Counted from the stretch's first letter, positions 17,750 through 26,945 are shown. The stretch: 44,033 nt of DNA from Sterolibacterium sp. (GCA_018061005.1 JAGOVA010000019.1:1-44033); one strand, 5' to 3'. The notes: a model not told the origin generated them from the letters alone. Program-made: numbers and translations.

Positions 17750-18121
17750 ATGACCAAGCCTCAAGAAAGACGTGATTTCTGGCGTGCCTCCTTTCACTCG
17801 CCAGCACGCCTGACCTGTGCAGCCGGGGTGGCTTGCGAGGCACAGATTTGTGATCTTTCCCTCAAGGGTGCCATGCTGGAAATGCCCGCAGACTGGGCCG
17901 GCGAGGCGGGCAGCCACTGCCGTTTGCAACTGGATCTTTCACCTGAGATCACCATCCGCATGCAGACCACCGTCATGCATATTCGCGGGCAACGCGTGGG
18001 CTTGCGCTGCGATGAAATCGACATTGACAGCATTACCGCCCTGCGCCGCCTGGTGGAGCTGAACTCCGGGGATGCAGAAATGCTGGAGCGGGAGCTTTCG
18101 CTCCTGATGCAGGCTGCCTGA
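17750..18121 (+). CDS. PilZ-domain protein (c-di-GMP receptor family)
   Basis: A 123-residue protein consisting of one PilZ-like domain: the N-terminal arginine-rich motif appears as QERRDFWRASFHSPARL, and the second conserved part as CDLSLKGAMLEMP, a variant of D.S..G..... PilZ domains bind cyclic di-GMP and control motility, pili or exopolysaccharide. The second motif reads DLSLKGAML where the consensus is D-x-S-x-x-G, so binding is plausible. A GGGAG ribosome-binding site precedes ATG 17750. The gene converges on the DUF4124/glutaredoxin gene and is separated from the tldD operon by a terminator. The regulatory target is unknown. Confidence 0.85.
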   Translation: MTKPQERRDFWRASFHSPARLTCAAGVACEAQICDLSLKGAMLEMPADWAGEAGSHCRLQLDLSPEITIRMQTTVMHIRGQRVGLRCDEIDIDSITALRRLVELNSGDAEMLERELSLLMQAA

Positions 18122-18136
18122 TTCAGGCAACCTGAT

Positions 18137-18709
18137 TCAAGGGGGCGTGGTTGGCTTTTCAGCCCGTCCCGCTCCTTTTTTATTTGCGGCATTTTTGTCA
18201 TGGCCGCGCTGAGGGTAACCCGTCTGGTCGAGCAACCGGTTCCAGGCGATTTCTTCAAAACCCTGTTCGGTGGATTGCCCGCCCGCTTTGAGGACGGGAA
18301 CCACCAATTCCTTGTAACCTGTCGCCGCGCGGAATTCACTGGCATCGGCAAGGGTCCGGATCTGCTTTTCGGTAAACGGTGCACCACGCCGCGCCAGCAG
18401 GTCGCGCGCACGCTGACAGTTTTCCCCGCAGGTATCGCTGGTATAAAGCGTCAGCGGCGCGTTTTTGACAGCCTGCTCGGTTTCATAAGAAAAAGCACCG
18501 CCGGTGTCGATGACATTGGCACCCAGTTTTTTCATTACCATGCGCTGACCATCCGCCGACGGGGGCGGCTGGTCTGAGTAATGTACCCGCCCACCCTGAT
18601 CGACCCAGCGGTAGGTCGTTTGCGCGGTCGCGATACCTGCCACCAGCCACAGGAGCACCACCACCATGAGGCGCGGATAACGTTTTGACTGCCTTGAAAC
18701 TGAATTCAT
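18137..18709 (-). CDS. DUF4124 domain protein with glutaredoxin-like domain
   Basis: A 190-residue exported protein. The start at 18709 is chosen over an upstream ATG at 18739 because AGGAGG lies 7 bp before it. A signal peptide (LMVVVLLWLVAGIATAQ) is followed by a DUF4124 segment, TTYRWVDQGGRVHYSDQPPP, and then a glutaredoxin-like fold with LTLYTSDTCGENCQRARDLL and the VPVLKAGG strand. The Cys pair is CxxxC (CGENC), not the classical CxxC, so disulfide chemistry may be altered. A basic Lys/Arg-rich tail ends the protein. The function is unknown; it probably acts in the periplasm. It lies 45 bp downstream of prlC on the same strand. Confidence 0.82.
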   Translation of the reverse strand: MNSVSRQSKRYPRLMVVVLLWLVAGIATAQTTYRWVDQGGRVHYSDQPPPSADGQRMVMKKLGANVIDTGGAFSYETEQAVKNAPLTLYTSDTCGENCQRARDLLARRGAPFTEKQIRTLADASEFRAATGYKELVVPVLKAGGQSTEQGFEEIAWNRLLDQTGYPQRGHDKNAANKKGAGRAEKPTTPP

Positions 18710-18754
18710 GCGCTGCCCTCCTTGCCGTTTGCCATTCACACCGTGAGCCGGTGG

Positions 18755-20830
18755 TTATTCCGTCGCCATACCATGATGCCGCAGCAGCGCATCCACACTC
18801 GGTTCGCGACCCCGATAAGCGCGGAAGGAATCCAGCGCCGGACGCGAACCGCCCACGGACAAAATCTCGCGCCAGAATTTCGCCCCCACCGTTGCATCGA
18901 GCACGCTGCCCGAATGGCTGGCGATTTCCTCGAAAGCCGCGTAAGCATCGGCAGACAACACCTCCGCCCACTTGTAACTGTAGTAACCGGCCGAATAGCC
19001 GCCCGCAAAAATATGCGAAAAGCTGTGCGGAAAGCGCTGCCATTCGGGCGGCATGATGACCGCCACTTCGTTGCGAACTTCCGCCAGCAACTGCAACACG
19101 GTTTGTTGGCCTGCGGGCTGAAAGTCGCTGTGCAAGCGCAAATCGAACAGTGAAAATTCAATCTGGCGCAACGTGGCCAGCCCGCTATGAAAATTCTTGG
19201 CGGCCAGCATTTTGTCATACAGCGCACGCGGCAACGGCGCGCCCGTATCGACCTGCCGCGTCATCCCTTCGAGCACCTCCCATTCCCAGCAGAAGTTTTC
19301 CAGAAACTGGCTGGGCAGCTCAACCGCATCCCACTCGACCCCGTGGATGCCCGACACGGCCAACTCTTCGACTTCCGTCAGCAGATGATGCAGGCCATGA
19401 CCACACTCATGAAACAGGGTGATGACTTCGTCATGGGTGAAGCAGGCCGGTTTGTCGCCGGGTTTATTACTTATGGGCGCGGGAAAATTGCAGTTGAGAT
19501 AGGCCACCGGGGTCTGGATACCCCCATCGGCCAGACGACGACGGGTGATGGCCTCATCCATCCAGGCACCACCGCGCTTTTCTTCGCGCGCGTAAAGATC
19601 CAGGTAAAACTGGCCGATCAACTCAGTTCCGTTCACTCCTGCGCGTTCGATGCGGAAAAAACGCACCGTCGGATGCCAGACCGGCGCGTCATCCGGCCGC
19701 AGCGTCACCCCAAACAGCGACTGGATAACGCGGAACAAGCCTTCGATCACGCGGGGCTCAGGGAAATACTGTTTCACCTCGTCGTCGGAAAAAGCATAGC
19801 GTGCCTGCCTGAGCTTTTCCGCCACCCAGGACAAATCCCAGCTTTCCAGTGCGGCCATGCCCAGTTCGACCCGTGCAAACTCGCGCAGCTCGGCGATATC
19901 CTTTCCCGCAAAAGGCCGCGCCTTGGCCGCAATTTCGCGCAGAAAATCGACCACCTGCTGCGGCGTGTCCGCCATTTTAGGCACCAGCGAAACCTCCGCG
20001 TAATTCGCATAACCCAACAGCTTCGCCGCCTCATGACGCAATTCGAGGATGCGCTGGATCAGCGGCGTGTTGTCAAATTGGGCATCCCCATGTTCCGAAG
20101 CGCGGGTGGCGTAAGCGCGATACAGGCGTTCGCGCAGCGCGCGGTGATCGGCATATTGCATGACCGGGCCGTAAGAAGGCGAGTGCAGAGTGAACTTCCA
20201 GCCGGGCTGGTCTTCCCGCTGTGCCGCAGCGCGTGCGGCCGCACGGATATCCTCCGGCAAGCCGCACAGATGGGCTTCATCCGTAACGCTGATGTATTCG
20301 GCATGCGCATTGGTCGCATCGAGCAGGTTTTCGGAAAATTTTGCTTCCAGCGCAGCCAGTTCCTCCTGGATCGCCTGAAAGCGCGGTTTGTCAGCCTCCG
20401 GCAGATCGGCACCCGAGAGCTGGAAGTTGCGGATATCGTTGTCGACAATGCGCTGGCGGGTGCTGGAAAGCTGTGCGTATTCATCGCTCGCACGCAGTTT
20501 TTTCAGGCAACCAAACAGCGCCTGATTCTGCCCCAGCTCGGTATAAAACCGGGTGATTTCCGGCAGCAAATCGTTGTAAGCGGCGCGCCAGGGCGGGATG
20601 TCATTCACCCCATGCAGATGGCCGACAATACCCCAGGCGCGCGACAACCGTTCACCCACATCGGTGAGCGGCGCCATGAAACCCGCCCAGGTCGCCGGCG
20701 TATCTGGCTGCGCCAGTTGTTTCACCACACGGCGGTTTTCCGCCAGCAATTCAGCCATCGCCGGTGCCACATGCTCCGGCTGGATGGCGTCGTAACGGGG
20801 CAAGGAAGAGAAATCGAGAAGAGGATTCAT
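18755..20830 (-). CDS. prlC: Oligopeptidase A (M3 family zinc metallopeptidase)
   Basis: A 691-residue thimet-oligopeptidase-family enzyme that degrades cytoplasmic oligopeptides, including cleaved signal peptides. The zinc motif is TLFHECGHGLHHLL (H474, E475, H478), with the downstream glutamate ligand region EWDAVELPSQFLENF. Length matches E. coli PrlC (680). The start ATG 20830 (MNPLLDFSSLPRYDAIQPEHV) matches the family N-terminus. No strong ribosome-binding site is seen. The next 241 bp upstream, to the tetR gene, hold no gene and no clear hairpin. Confidence 0.97.
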   Translation of the reverse strand: MNPLLDFSSLPRYDAIQPEHVAPAMAELLAENRRVVKQLAQPDTPATWAGFMAPLTDVGERLSRAWGIVGHLHGVNDIPPWRAAYNDLLPEITRFYTELGQNQALFGCLKKLRASDEYAQLSSTRQRIVDNDIRNFQLSGADLPEADKPRFQAIQEELAALEAKFSENLLDATNAHAEYISVTDEAHLCGLPEDIRAAARAAAQREDQPGWKFTLHSPSYGPVMQYADHRALRERLYRAYATRASEHGDAQFDNTPLIQRILELRHEAAKLLGYANYAEVSLVPKMADTPQQVVDFLREIAAKARPFAGKDIAELREFARVELGMAALESWDLSWVAEKLRQARYAFSDDEVKQYFPEPRVIEGLFRVIQSLFGVTLRPDDAPVWHPTVRFFRIERAGVNGTELIGQFYLDLYAREEKRGGAWMDEAITRRRLADGGIQTPVAYLNCNFPAPISNKPGDKPACFTHDEVITLFHECGHGLHHLLTEVEELAVSGIHGVEWDAVELPSQFLENFCWEWEVLEGMTRQVDTGAPLPRALYDKMLAAKNFHSGLATLRQIEFSLFDLRLHSDFQPAGQQTVLQLLAEVRNEVAVIMPPEWQRFPHSFSHIFAGGYSAGYYSYKWAEVLSADAYAAFEEIASHSGSVLDATVGAKFWREILSVGGSRPALDSFRAYRGREPSVDALLRHHGMATE

Positions 20831-21071
20831 TTTTTACCAAGGAGAAAATGGGGGTAAGGCAAGGTTACAAGGGTTATAAGGGATTCTACGGCAGGCATGA
20901 TTCACACCTGATCACTTTACCTGATTAGCCACAAAGTTCAGCTGGCGCATCTGTCCGTGTGTGATTTGTCTCGGGAGTAGTTTTAGGTATTACTGCCGCT
21001 TAACCCACTCGAAATTCAAAAGAGCCATAACACGTAAAGACTTGCCCCCAAGACACGAGACAAGACAACCG

Positions 21072-21659
21072 TTATTTCAGTCCGGGCAGCACGCGTCTTG
21101 CGATCAACTGGCGCAAGCCTTCCTCATCCGTGGCACTGCGGCTGGGGAAAAGGATGATGGAGGTCGCGAAGCGCGACATCATTTCCACAATCTCGATGAC
21201 CGCATCGGCAAGATCCGGGCGCAGTTCGATCAATGACGCGGCCGCCATCCGCGAAAACACCAGCGTGGCCTCGTCCAAAAAGGCCCTTTCCCGGAGTGGG
21301 GTCGCGCACTGTTCGTCCAGAATCAGCGACAGGTAGCGGTGACGGGGCAGTTCAGTCACCACGTACAGGATCATTTCGACGACACGTTCTTCATACGTGG
21401 AAAACCGTGCCGCGTACCCGACGATCTCTTCGGTAAACGCAGCGGCATAGATGTCGATGGCGACGAACAGTACCTCGTCCTTGCTTTTGAAATACTTGTA
21501 GAGCGTGGGTCGGGCAACGCCCGCCATCTTGGCGATATCGCTCATGGTGGTTTTCTCGAAGCCGATACAGCGCGCGCTCTCCAGCGCCGCCTCGCACAGG
21601 CGGGCTCTGGCTTCGTCATCGGTTTTTGGCCGGTTGCCGGACCACAAGGGCTTGCTCAC
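21072..21659 (-). CDS. TetR/AcrR family transcriptional regulator
   Basis: A 195-residue repressor-type protein. The N-terminal helix-turn-helix is clear: CEAALESARCIGFEKTTMSD followed by IAKMAGVARPTLYKYFKSKDEVLF. The C-terminal ligand domain is all-helical. It is divergently transcribed from the RND permease gene with a 187-bp shared region that contains a candidate operator, so it most likely represses that pump and itself; the ligand is unknown. Confidence 0.92.
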   Translation of the reverse strand: MSKPLWSGNRPKTDDEARARLCEAALESARCIGFEKTTMSDIAKMAGVARPTLYKYFKSKDEVLFVAIDIYAAAFTEEIVGYAARFSTYEERVVEMILYVVTELPRHRYLSLILDEQCATPLRERAFLDEATLVFSRMAAASLIELRPDLADAVIEIVEMMSRFATSIILFPSRSATDEEGLRQLIARRVLPGLK

Positions 21660-21718
21660 GGTGCCTCTCGCAAAAATGCGCCCGCAGGCGCGTCATCGTT
21701 CGGATGGCGTGGATATTA

Positions 21719-21737
21719 ACACTTGTACGAAAAGTGT
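21719..21737. promoter_or_regulatory. Candidate TetR operator between tetR and the RND gene
   Basis: ACACTT (21719-21724) and AAGTGT (21732-21737) form a perfect 6-bp inverted repeat with a 7-bp centre, within a slightly longer imperfect palindrome (TTAACACTT/AAGTGTAA). It sits about 60 bp from the tetR start and about 110 bp from the RND start, where a regulator of both would bind. Confidence 0.55.
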
Positions 21738-21846
21738 AAAGCTGTTAGCCTGCGCCCGGTCAATGCACTGCCGCCATGAGCGGCGCAATGATTCGTCTTG
21801 TCGCCAGGAATGGCGCAAAGCACAACCTCTCTCTCGATTCGACGCC

Positions 21847-24800
21847 ATGAACTTTTCGACCTGGTCCATTCGCAATCCGGTTCCCGCCATTCTGCTGTTC
21901 ACATGGCTCACTGCACTCGGTCTTTACAGCTACCAGACCCTCGGCATCACGAATTTCCCGGATGTCGATATGCCGATCATTACCGTCTCGGCCACCCTGG
22001 AGGGCATGGCGCCCACCCAGATGGAAAGCGAGGTAGCGCGCAAGATCGAGGACGCGGTGGCGACACTGCCGTTGATCGAACACATCCGCACCAACGTCGT
22101 CGACGGCGTGGCCACCGTGGCCGTCGAATTCAATACCGACAAGGATGCGGAAGTCGCCGTCAATGAAGTCCGCAACGCGGTGGAAAGTATCCGCAACCAG
22201 CTGCCCCAGGATCTGAACCCGCCCGTGGTGTCAAAACGCATGGTCAGCGGCGCGACCTTGATTGCCTACACAATCGAGAGCCCGTCGATGGATCTTCAGG
22301 ACCTCTCGTGGTTTGTCGACAATGAGGTGTCTCACGCTTTGATGGGCGTGCCCGGCGTCGGCCGGTTCCAGCGGGTGGGCGGCGTCGAGCGGGAAATCCA
22401 GATTGACCTCGATCCCAACCATATGACTGCGCTGGGCGTCAGTACGGCGGATCTGTCAGCCTTGCTCAAGAGCGTGCAGAAGGAATCCTCCGGCGGACGC
22501 AGCGATATCGACGGCGTGAAAAGAACCTTCCGCACGCTGGCGGCGAGCAGCAACGCCGCCGAAGTGGGCGCGCTGGTGGTTCCGCTGCCCGGCGGCAAGA
22601 CCGAACGCTTGTCGAACATTGCCCGCGTCACGGACGGCATGGCCGAACCGAAGTCGCTGGCCGTGCTCGACGGGCGCTCCGTTGTGGCCTTCGAAATCAC
22701 CCGCAGCAAGGGCAGCAAGGGCGTGGAGACCGCCCTGCGAGTACGCGAGGCAGTGAGCAGGTTTCAGGCCGAGCATCCCGAAGTCGTCATCAAGGAGGCC
22801 TACAACACCTTCGGCTATTCATATGACGCTTACGTCGGTTCGATGCAGCTGCTGTTCGAGGGTGCCTTGCTGGCAGTGCTGATCGTCTGGTGGTTCCTGC
22901 GCGACTGGCGGGCAACCTTCGTCGCGGCGACGGCGCTGCCCCTGTCGATCATCCCGACCTTCCTGGCGATGCGGCTCTTCAACTTCACGCTCGATCAGGT
23001 CACCCTGCTGGCGTTGGCGCTGGTGGTCGGCGTGCTGGTCGACGACGCCATCGTCGAGATCGAGAACATCATGCGCCATCTGCGGCAGGGCATGATGCCG
23101 CACCAGGCCGCCATCGTTGCTGTCGAGGAAATCGGTGTCGCCGTCGTCGCCACCACGCTGACGCTCGTTGCCGTGTTTCTGCCCACCGCGTTCATCGGCG
23201 GATTCTCCGGCAAGTTCCTGATGCCCTTCGGCGTCACGGCCTCGGTCGCGGTACTGGCGTCCTTGCTGGTGGCGCGCATGCTGACGCCGATGATGTCGGC
23301 CTACCTGCTCAAGCCTCCGACCGAAGGCGCGGCGGAGAAGGACAGTCCGCTCATGCGTCGCTACCTGGGTTGGGTTTCCTGGTGCCTGACGCACCGCAAG
23401 CTCGCTGTCGGCGGCGCGGTCGGCGTGTTGTGCGGTTCGTTGATGTTGACGCCGTTGCTGCCTACCGGCTTCATCCCCGTGGCCGACCGGGCACAAATCA
23501 ACGTGTCCCTCGAATTGCCGCCGGGCAGCACCCTGGCCGATACGGAAAGAACCTCCATCCAGGCCATGGCACTGTTGCGCGACATGCCGGAGATCGTCGG
23601 CATGTATGCCAATGTGGGTACGGTCGCCGGTGCCTATCAGGATCTGGCCGGCGGCGATTCGACCAGCGACACGCGCAAGGCGGCGATGCTCGTCACGCTC
23701 ACACATCGTAGCGAACGCAAGCTCAGGCAAGTCGAGGTCGAAGACCGGATACGTCAGCGCCTGCGCGAGCTGTCGGCGGTTCGGGTGGCCATCATTTCCG
23801 GCGAACCCGGCTCCGGGCTACGCATTCCCCTGGGCAGCAACGACTTGAACACGCTGGACAGTGTCGTCCCCAAAATCATGGAGGATCTCCACAGCCTCAA
23901 AGGCATCGGCAACATCACCTCGACGGCCAGCCTGCAAAGGCCGGAGATTCACATCATGTCCGATCGGGAACGGGCTGCCGATCTGGGTGTCACCGCCGAA
24001 GCGCTAGCGCGCGCCGTGCGTATTGCCACCAACGGCGACTACCCAATGTATCTCGCCAAGCTGAATCTGCCGGAGCGGCAAGTGCCGATCCGGATGCGCC
24101 TCGACAGCACGCGCCTACCGAACCTCGACGCCATCCGGCAGATACCCGTCGCCGCGCGCGGCGGCACCATACCGTTGGAGGCCGTGGCCGATGTCCAACT
24201 GGGCAGCGGCCCGGCGCAGATCGAGCGTCTCGACCGGATGTACAACGTCTCCTTCGATATCGAACTTGGCGGCAGAGAGCTGGGCGATGTACTGGCCGAA
24301 GCCAAGAAATTGCCGTCGCTCACGCATCTGCCCCGGGGCGTGAAATACTTGCGCGATGGCGATGCCGCCAACATGGAGGATCTGTTCAACCGTTTCACCG
24401 TCGCGATCGTTTGCGGCGTGATCTGCATCTATGTCGTGCTGGTGCTGCTGTTCCACGACTTCCTGCAACCCGTCACCATCCTGGTGGCGCTGCCGCTCTC
24501 GCTCGGCGGGGCATTTGGCGCGTTGCTGGCGACCCACAACGCCATCTCGCTGCCTTCCATCTTCGGCATCCTGATGCTGATGGGCATTGTTACCAAAAAC
24601 TCCATCCTGCTGGTCGACTACAGCATCACCGCGCGACGCGAACGGCACATCAGCCGCAGCGAGGCTCTCATCGAGGCCTGCCACCAGCGAGCGCGTCCAA
24701 TTCTCATGACCACCCTCGCCATGGGTGCCGGCATGTTTCCCGTCGCCCTGGGCTTCGGTGCCGACCCAAGCTTCCGCTCGCCGATGGCCATCGTCGTGAT

Positions 24801-24927
24801 CGGCGGACTCATCACCTCGACCCTGCTGTCGTTGCTGGTGATTCCGGTGGTGTATACCTACGTCGATGACATCAAAGAAGGCTTCCTGCGGTTTTTGCAG
24901 CGGCAAATGAAAACGCCGCCGGGGTGA
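21847..24927 (+). CDS. RND-family efflux permease (HAE1-like)
   Basis: A 1026-residue inner-membrane transporter, normal length for the family. It begins MNFSTWSIRNPVPAILLFTW and shows the TM4 proton-relay block LVVGVLVDDAIVEIENIMRH with the paired aspartates, the TM10 segment GIVTKNSILLVDYS with its lysine, and the periplasmic docking-domain pattern. The ATG at 21847 is preferred because the open frame upstream of it covers the intergenic region and part of tetR. A pump of this type needs a periplasmic adaptor and an outer-membrane channel, and neither gene is adjacent: the next gene is purC on the other strand. It may borrow partners encoded elsewhere. Hydrophobic drugs or fatty-acid-like compounds are usual substrates; metal-pump signatures are not obvious. 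Confidence 0.92.
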   Translation: MNFSTWSIRNPVPAILLFTWLTALGLYSYQTLGITNFPDVDMPIITVSATLEGMAPTQMESEVARKIEDAVATLPLIEHIRTNVVDGVATVAVEFNTDKDAEVAVNEVRNAVESIRNQLPQDLNPPVVSKRMVSGATLIAYTIESPSMDLQDLSWFVDNEVSHALMGVPGVGRFQRVGGVEREIQIDLDPNHMTALGVSTADLSALLKSVQKESSGGRSDIDGVKRTFRTLAASSNAAEVGALVVPLPGGKTERLSNIARVTDGMAEPKSLAVLDGRSVVAFEITRSKGSKGVETALRVREAVSRFQAEHPEVVIKEAYNTFGYSYDAYVGSMQLLFEGALLAVLIVWWFLRDWRATFVAATALPLSIIPTFLAMRLFNFTLDQVTLLALALVVGVLVDDAIVEIENIMRHLRQGMMPHQAAIVAVEEIGVAVVATTLTLVAVFLPTAFIGGFSGKFLMPFGVTASVAVLASLLVARMLTPMMSAYLLKPPTEGAAEKDSPLMRRYLGWVSWCLTHRKLAVGGAVGVLCGSLMLTPLLPTGFIPVADRAQINVSLELPPGSTLADTERTSIQAMALLRDMPEIVGMYANVGTVAGAYQDLAGGDSTSDTRKAAMLVTLTHRSERKLRQVEVEDRIRQRLRELSAVRVAIISGEPGSGLRIPLGSNDLNTLDSVVPKIMEDLHSLKGIGNITSTASLQRPEIHIMSDRERAADLGVTAEALARAVRIATNGDYPMYLAKLNLPERQVPIRMRLDSTRLPNLDAIRQIPVAARGGTIPLEAVADVQLGSGPAQIERLDRMYNVSFDIELGGRELGDVLAEAKKLPSLTHLPRGVKYLRDGDAANMEDLFNRFTVAIVCGVICIYVVLVLLFHDFLQPVTILVALPLSLGGAFGALLATHNAISLPSIFGILMLMGIVTKNSILLVDYSITARRERHISRSEALIEACHQRARPILMTTLAMGAGMFPVALGFGADPSFRSPMAIVVIGGLITSTLLSLLVIPVVYTYVDDIKEGFLRFLQRQMKTPPG

Positions 24928-24937
24928 ACGGCGGCGT
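24913..24937 (+). terminator. GC-rich hairpin at the end of the RND gene
   Basis: ACGCCGCCG (24913-24921) pairs with CGGCGGCGT (24929-24937) around a 7-base loop that includes the stop codon. There is no T tract, so it may terminate weakly or protect the transcript end. Confidence 0.45.
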
Positions 24938-25053
24938 CGATGCTCGCGCAAAGGCAGCGCTAGGCAGGGATTACGCAACACATCAACCCCATTGCCTCAA
25001 GCTCAACAGCCTATCCAGACGACCACTCTCTGACGCAGATGAGCCCTCAAGTC

Positions 25054-25944
25054 TCAAACCTGCCCCGTCAGCCGGCTCAGTGCCTCGCGATACTTGGCAG
25101 TCGTGTTGGCCAGGATTTCGGTGGGTAGGCGCGGACCGGGGGCTTGTTTGTTCCAGTCCAGCGTTTCCAGATAGTCGCGCACGAACTGTTTGTCGAAGGA
25201 CGGGGGGCTGATGCCGACCTGATATTGGTCTGCGGGCCAGAAGCGGGAAGAATCAGGGGTCAGGGCTTCGTCGATGAGGTAGAGCTTGCCCGCGCGATCC
25301 AGACCGAATTCAAACTTGGTATCGGCGATGATGATGCCGCGCACGCGGGCGTGGGCGGCGGCTTCGCGATACAGGCGTAGCGAGACTTCACGCACTTGAG
25401 CGGCGATTTCCTTGCCGACCATTTTTTCCATGGTGGCGAAGTCAATGTTTTCATCATGCTCGCCGATTTCTGCTTTGGTGGCGGGCGTAAAAATCGGCTC
25501 GGGCAGTTGTTGCGCCTGCTGGAGGCCGGGTGCCAGCTGGATGCCGCACACCGCGCCGGTCTGCTGATAGTCCTTCCAGCCCGAGCCGATCAGGTAGCCC
25601 CGCACGACGGCTTCGATGGGCAGCGGTTGCAAACGCTTGACCACCAGGCTGCGGCCACGCACCTGGGCGCGCTCTTCTTCCGTCTTGACCACCGATTCCG
25701 GCTCGATGCCGGTGAGCTGGTTGGGGATGATATGGGAGAGTTTACCGAACCAGAAATTGGCGACCGAGGTCAGCACTTCGCCCTTGCCGGGAATGGGATC
25801 GGGGAGGATCACATCGAACGCCGAAAGGCGGTCGCTGGTGACGATCAGCAGCTGCTCGTCATTGACCGCGTAGATGTCGCGCACTTTACCGCGACCCAGT
25901 AGTTGCAGGCTGGTGATGTTCGATTCAAAAAGGGCAGTGGTCAT
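25054..25944 (-). CDS. purC: SAICAR synthetase PurC (long form)
   Basis: A 296-residue phosphoribosylaminoimidazole-succinocarboxamide synthase, the ATP-dependent step adding aspartate to CAIR in purine synthesis. Recognisable parts are [33 protein letters not shown] at the start, [28 protein letters not shown] and the [10 protein letters not shown] catalytic segment. It is of the longer (about 300-residue) type rather than the 237-residue E. coli type. The start ATG 25944 (MTTALFES) is chosen over the upstream extension because it matches the family N-terminus. It lies downstream of the psiE gene on the same strand. Confidence 0.96.
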   Translation of the reverse strand: MTTALFESNITSLQLLGRGKVRDIYAVNDEQLLIVTSDRLSAFDVILPDPIPGKGEVLTSVANFWFGKLSHIIPNQLTGIEPESVVKTEEERAQVRGRSLVVKRLQPLPIEAVVRGYLIGSGWKDYQQTGAVCGIQLAPGLQQAQQLPEPIFTPATKAEIGEHDENIDFATMEKMVGKEIAAQVREVSLRLYREAAAHARVRGIIIADTKFEFGLDRAGKLYLIDEALTPDSSRFWPADQYQVGISPPSFDKQFVRDYLETLDWNKQAPGPRLPTEILANTTAKYREALSRLTGQV

Positions 25945-26046
25945 GGCTGGCGGTGAAAACGGAAAGATGAAAAAGTAACGTCGGATGGTCGCGTGGCCCC
26001 TGCCGACGGTCTGCAAAAGCAAAAAATTATACTGCCGAGTTCCGAT

Positions 26047-26490
26047 TTATTCGCGCACAAACGGCCGGCTTTTGTTCTCGCTGTCCTCGCGGTAAGGGTA
26101 GCGCACATGGCCATAACGGATGGCCAGCACTGCCAGCGTCAGCAGCAGGATGGCGACGGAAACCGCCAGCATTCGCAGCTCCGTCAGTTCCTTCAGGTCG
26201 AGAATCATGTAACGCGCCAACGCAACCATCGCGATGTAAAGCGGGAATCGCACCGGCAGTTTCCCGGACCTGAAGTAGTGGCTGATCATGGTCAGGACTT
26301 CAAGGTACAGGAACATCATCAGCAGATCCGAGAGGTGCACCTTGCGCAGCACTACCATGAGCATGACTTCATCGTACATGGCGACGCAGGTCGCGAAAGC
26401 GATCACCAGCAAACCCAGATATTCAACGCCACCAAGACCGTGGCTCAGTATCTTGCGAATGCGATCAAAGGCGTGAGAGCGAGTATCCAT
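26047..26490 (-). CDS. PsiE-family membrane protein
   Basis: A 147-residue inner-membrane protein with about four predicted helices: VEYLGLLVIAFATCVAMYDEVMLMVVL, LLMMFLYLEVLTMISHYF, FPLYIAMVALARYMIL and LAVSVAILLLTLAVLAIRYG. The HLSDLLMMFLYLEVLTMISHYF segment with following VRFPLYIAMVALARYM is characteristic of the phosphate-starvation-inducible PsiE family. Its molecular function is unknown. No Pho box is apparent upstream, where the repeat-rich segment begins. It breaks the usual closeness of purC and fba. Confidence 0.8.
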   Translation of the reverse strand: MDTRSHAFDRIRKILSHGLGGVEYLGLLVIAFATCVAMYDEVMLMVVLRKVHLSDLLMMFLYLEVLTMISHYFRSGKLPVRFPLYIAMVALARYMILDLKELTELRMLAVSVAILLLTLAVLAIRYGHVRYPYREDSENKSRPFVRE

Positions 26491-26638
26491 GCGGTTCTCC
26501 GCAGAAAGGTGAACGCCGCGACGAAGCGACTAAGAGGCTAAGGGACTAAGGGACATGAGAAACAGGGTGAGACAGGATAACCTTAAAAAAACTTTCCTGA
26601 TTCGTAATGAACGCCAGCAGATCACAGTGTCGATTTCC

Positions 26639-26723
26639 GTCATTCCCGCGCGGGCGGGAATCCAGCGTTTATGAACAGTCCGGGTTGAGACTGAAAACTG
26701 GATCCCCGCCTACGCGGGGATGG
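26639..26723. repeat. REP-like pair of opposed hairpins
   Basis: The first hairpin is ATTCCCGC/GCGGGAAT (26642-26661), followed by TCCAG. The second, in reverse orientation and preceded by CTGG, is ATCCCCGC/GCGGGGAT (26702-26721). Two inverted copies of a REP-type palindrome about 40 bp apart form a typical bacterial interspersed mosaic element. Confidence 0.75.
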
Positions 26724-26779
26724 CGGATGTTGCTGAGCATTTGTTCCAATCAGGAAAATTTTAGTTGCAGTGGAGCATG

Positions 26780-26945
26780 CCCTTCGACAGGCTCAGGGCG
26801 AACGGAGCGAACGGGAGCAACGGGAGCAACGGGAGCAACGGGGACAATGGGGACAATGGGGACAATGGGGACAACGGGAGCCATCCGGGTCTTCCGCGTT
26901 TTCGGGGTGCCACAAAAACCCGTTCGCCCTGAGCTTGTCGAAGGG
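26780..26945. repeat. 26-bp inverted repeat enclosing a minisatellite
   Basis: The left arm begins CCCTTCGACAGGCTCAGG (26780) and the right arm (26920-26945) is its reverse complement with a single mismatch, so 25 of 26 bases pair. About 114 bp lie between. The same core occurs again as a compact hairpin at 30861-30910, so it is a family of dispersed repeats. Confidence 0.85.
26804..26880 (+). repeat. 9-bp tandem repeat (minisatellite, about eight units)
   Basis: Units change gradually from left to right: one degenerate GGAGCGAAC, three GGGAGCAAC (from 26813), three GGGGACAAT (from 26840), one GGGGACAAC, then GGGAG. The array lies wholly inside the inverted repeat. Confidence 0.85.

Noticed and set aside
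17665-17776. Small frame starting at ATG 17665 (MKSMTTESQALKTALAFF) ending inside the PilZ gene
   Set aside because: It covers the terminator stem and overlaps the PilZ start, has no ribosome-binding site, and the start overlaps the promoter -10 box.
19187-20857. 556-codon open frame on the plus strand opposite prlC
   Set aside because: It is antisense to the clear oligopeptidase A gene, has no recognisable domain or signal, and is explained by GC-rich codon bias.
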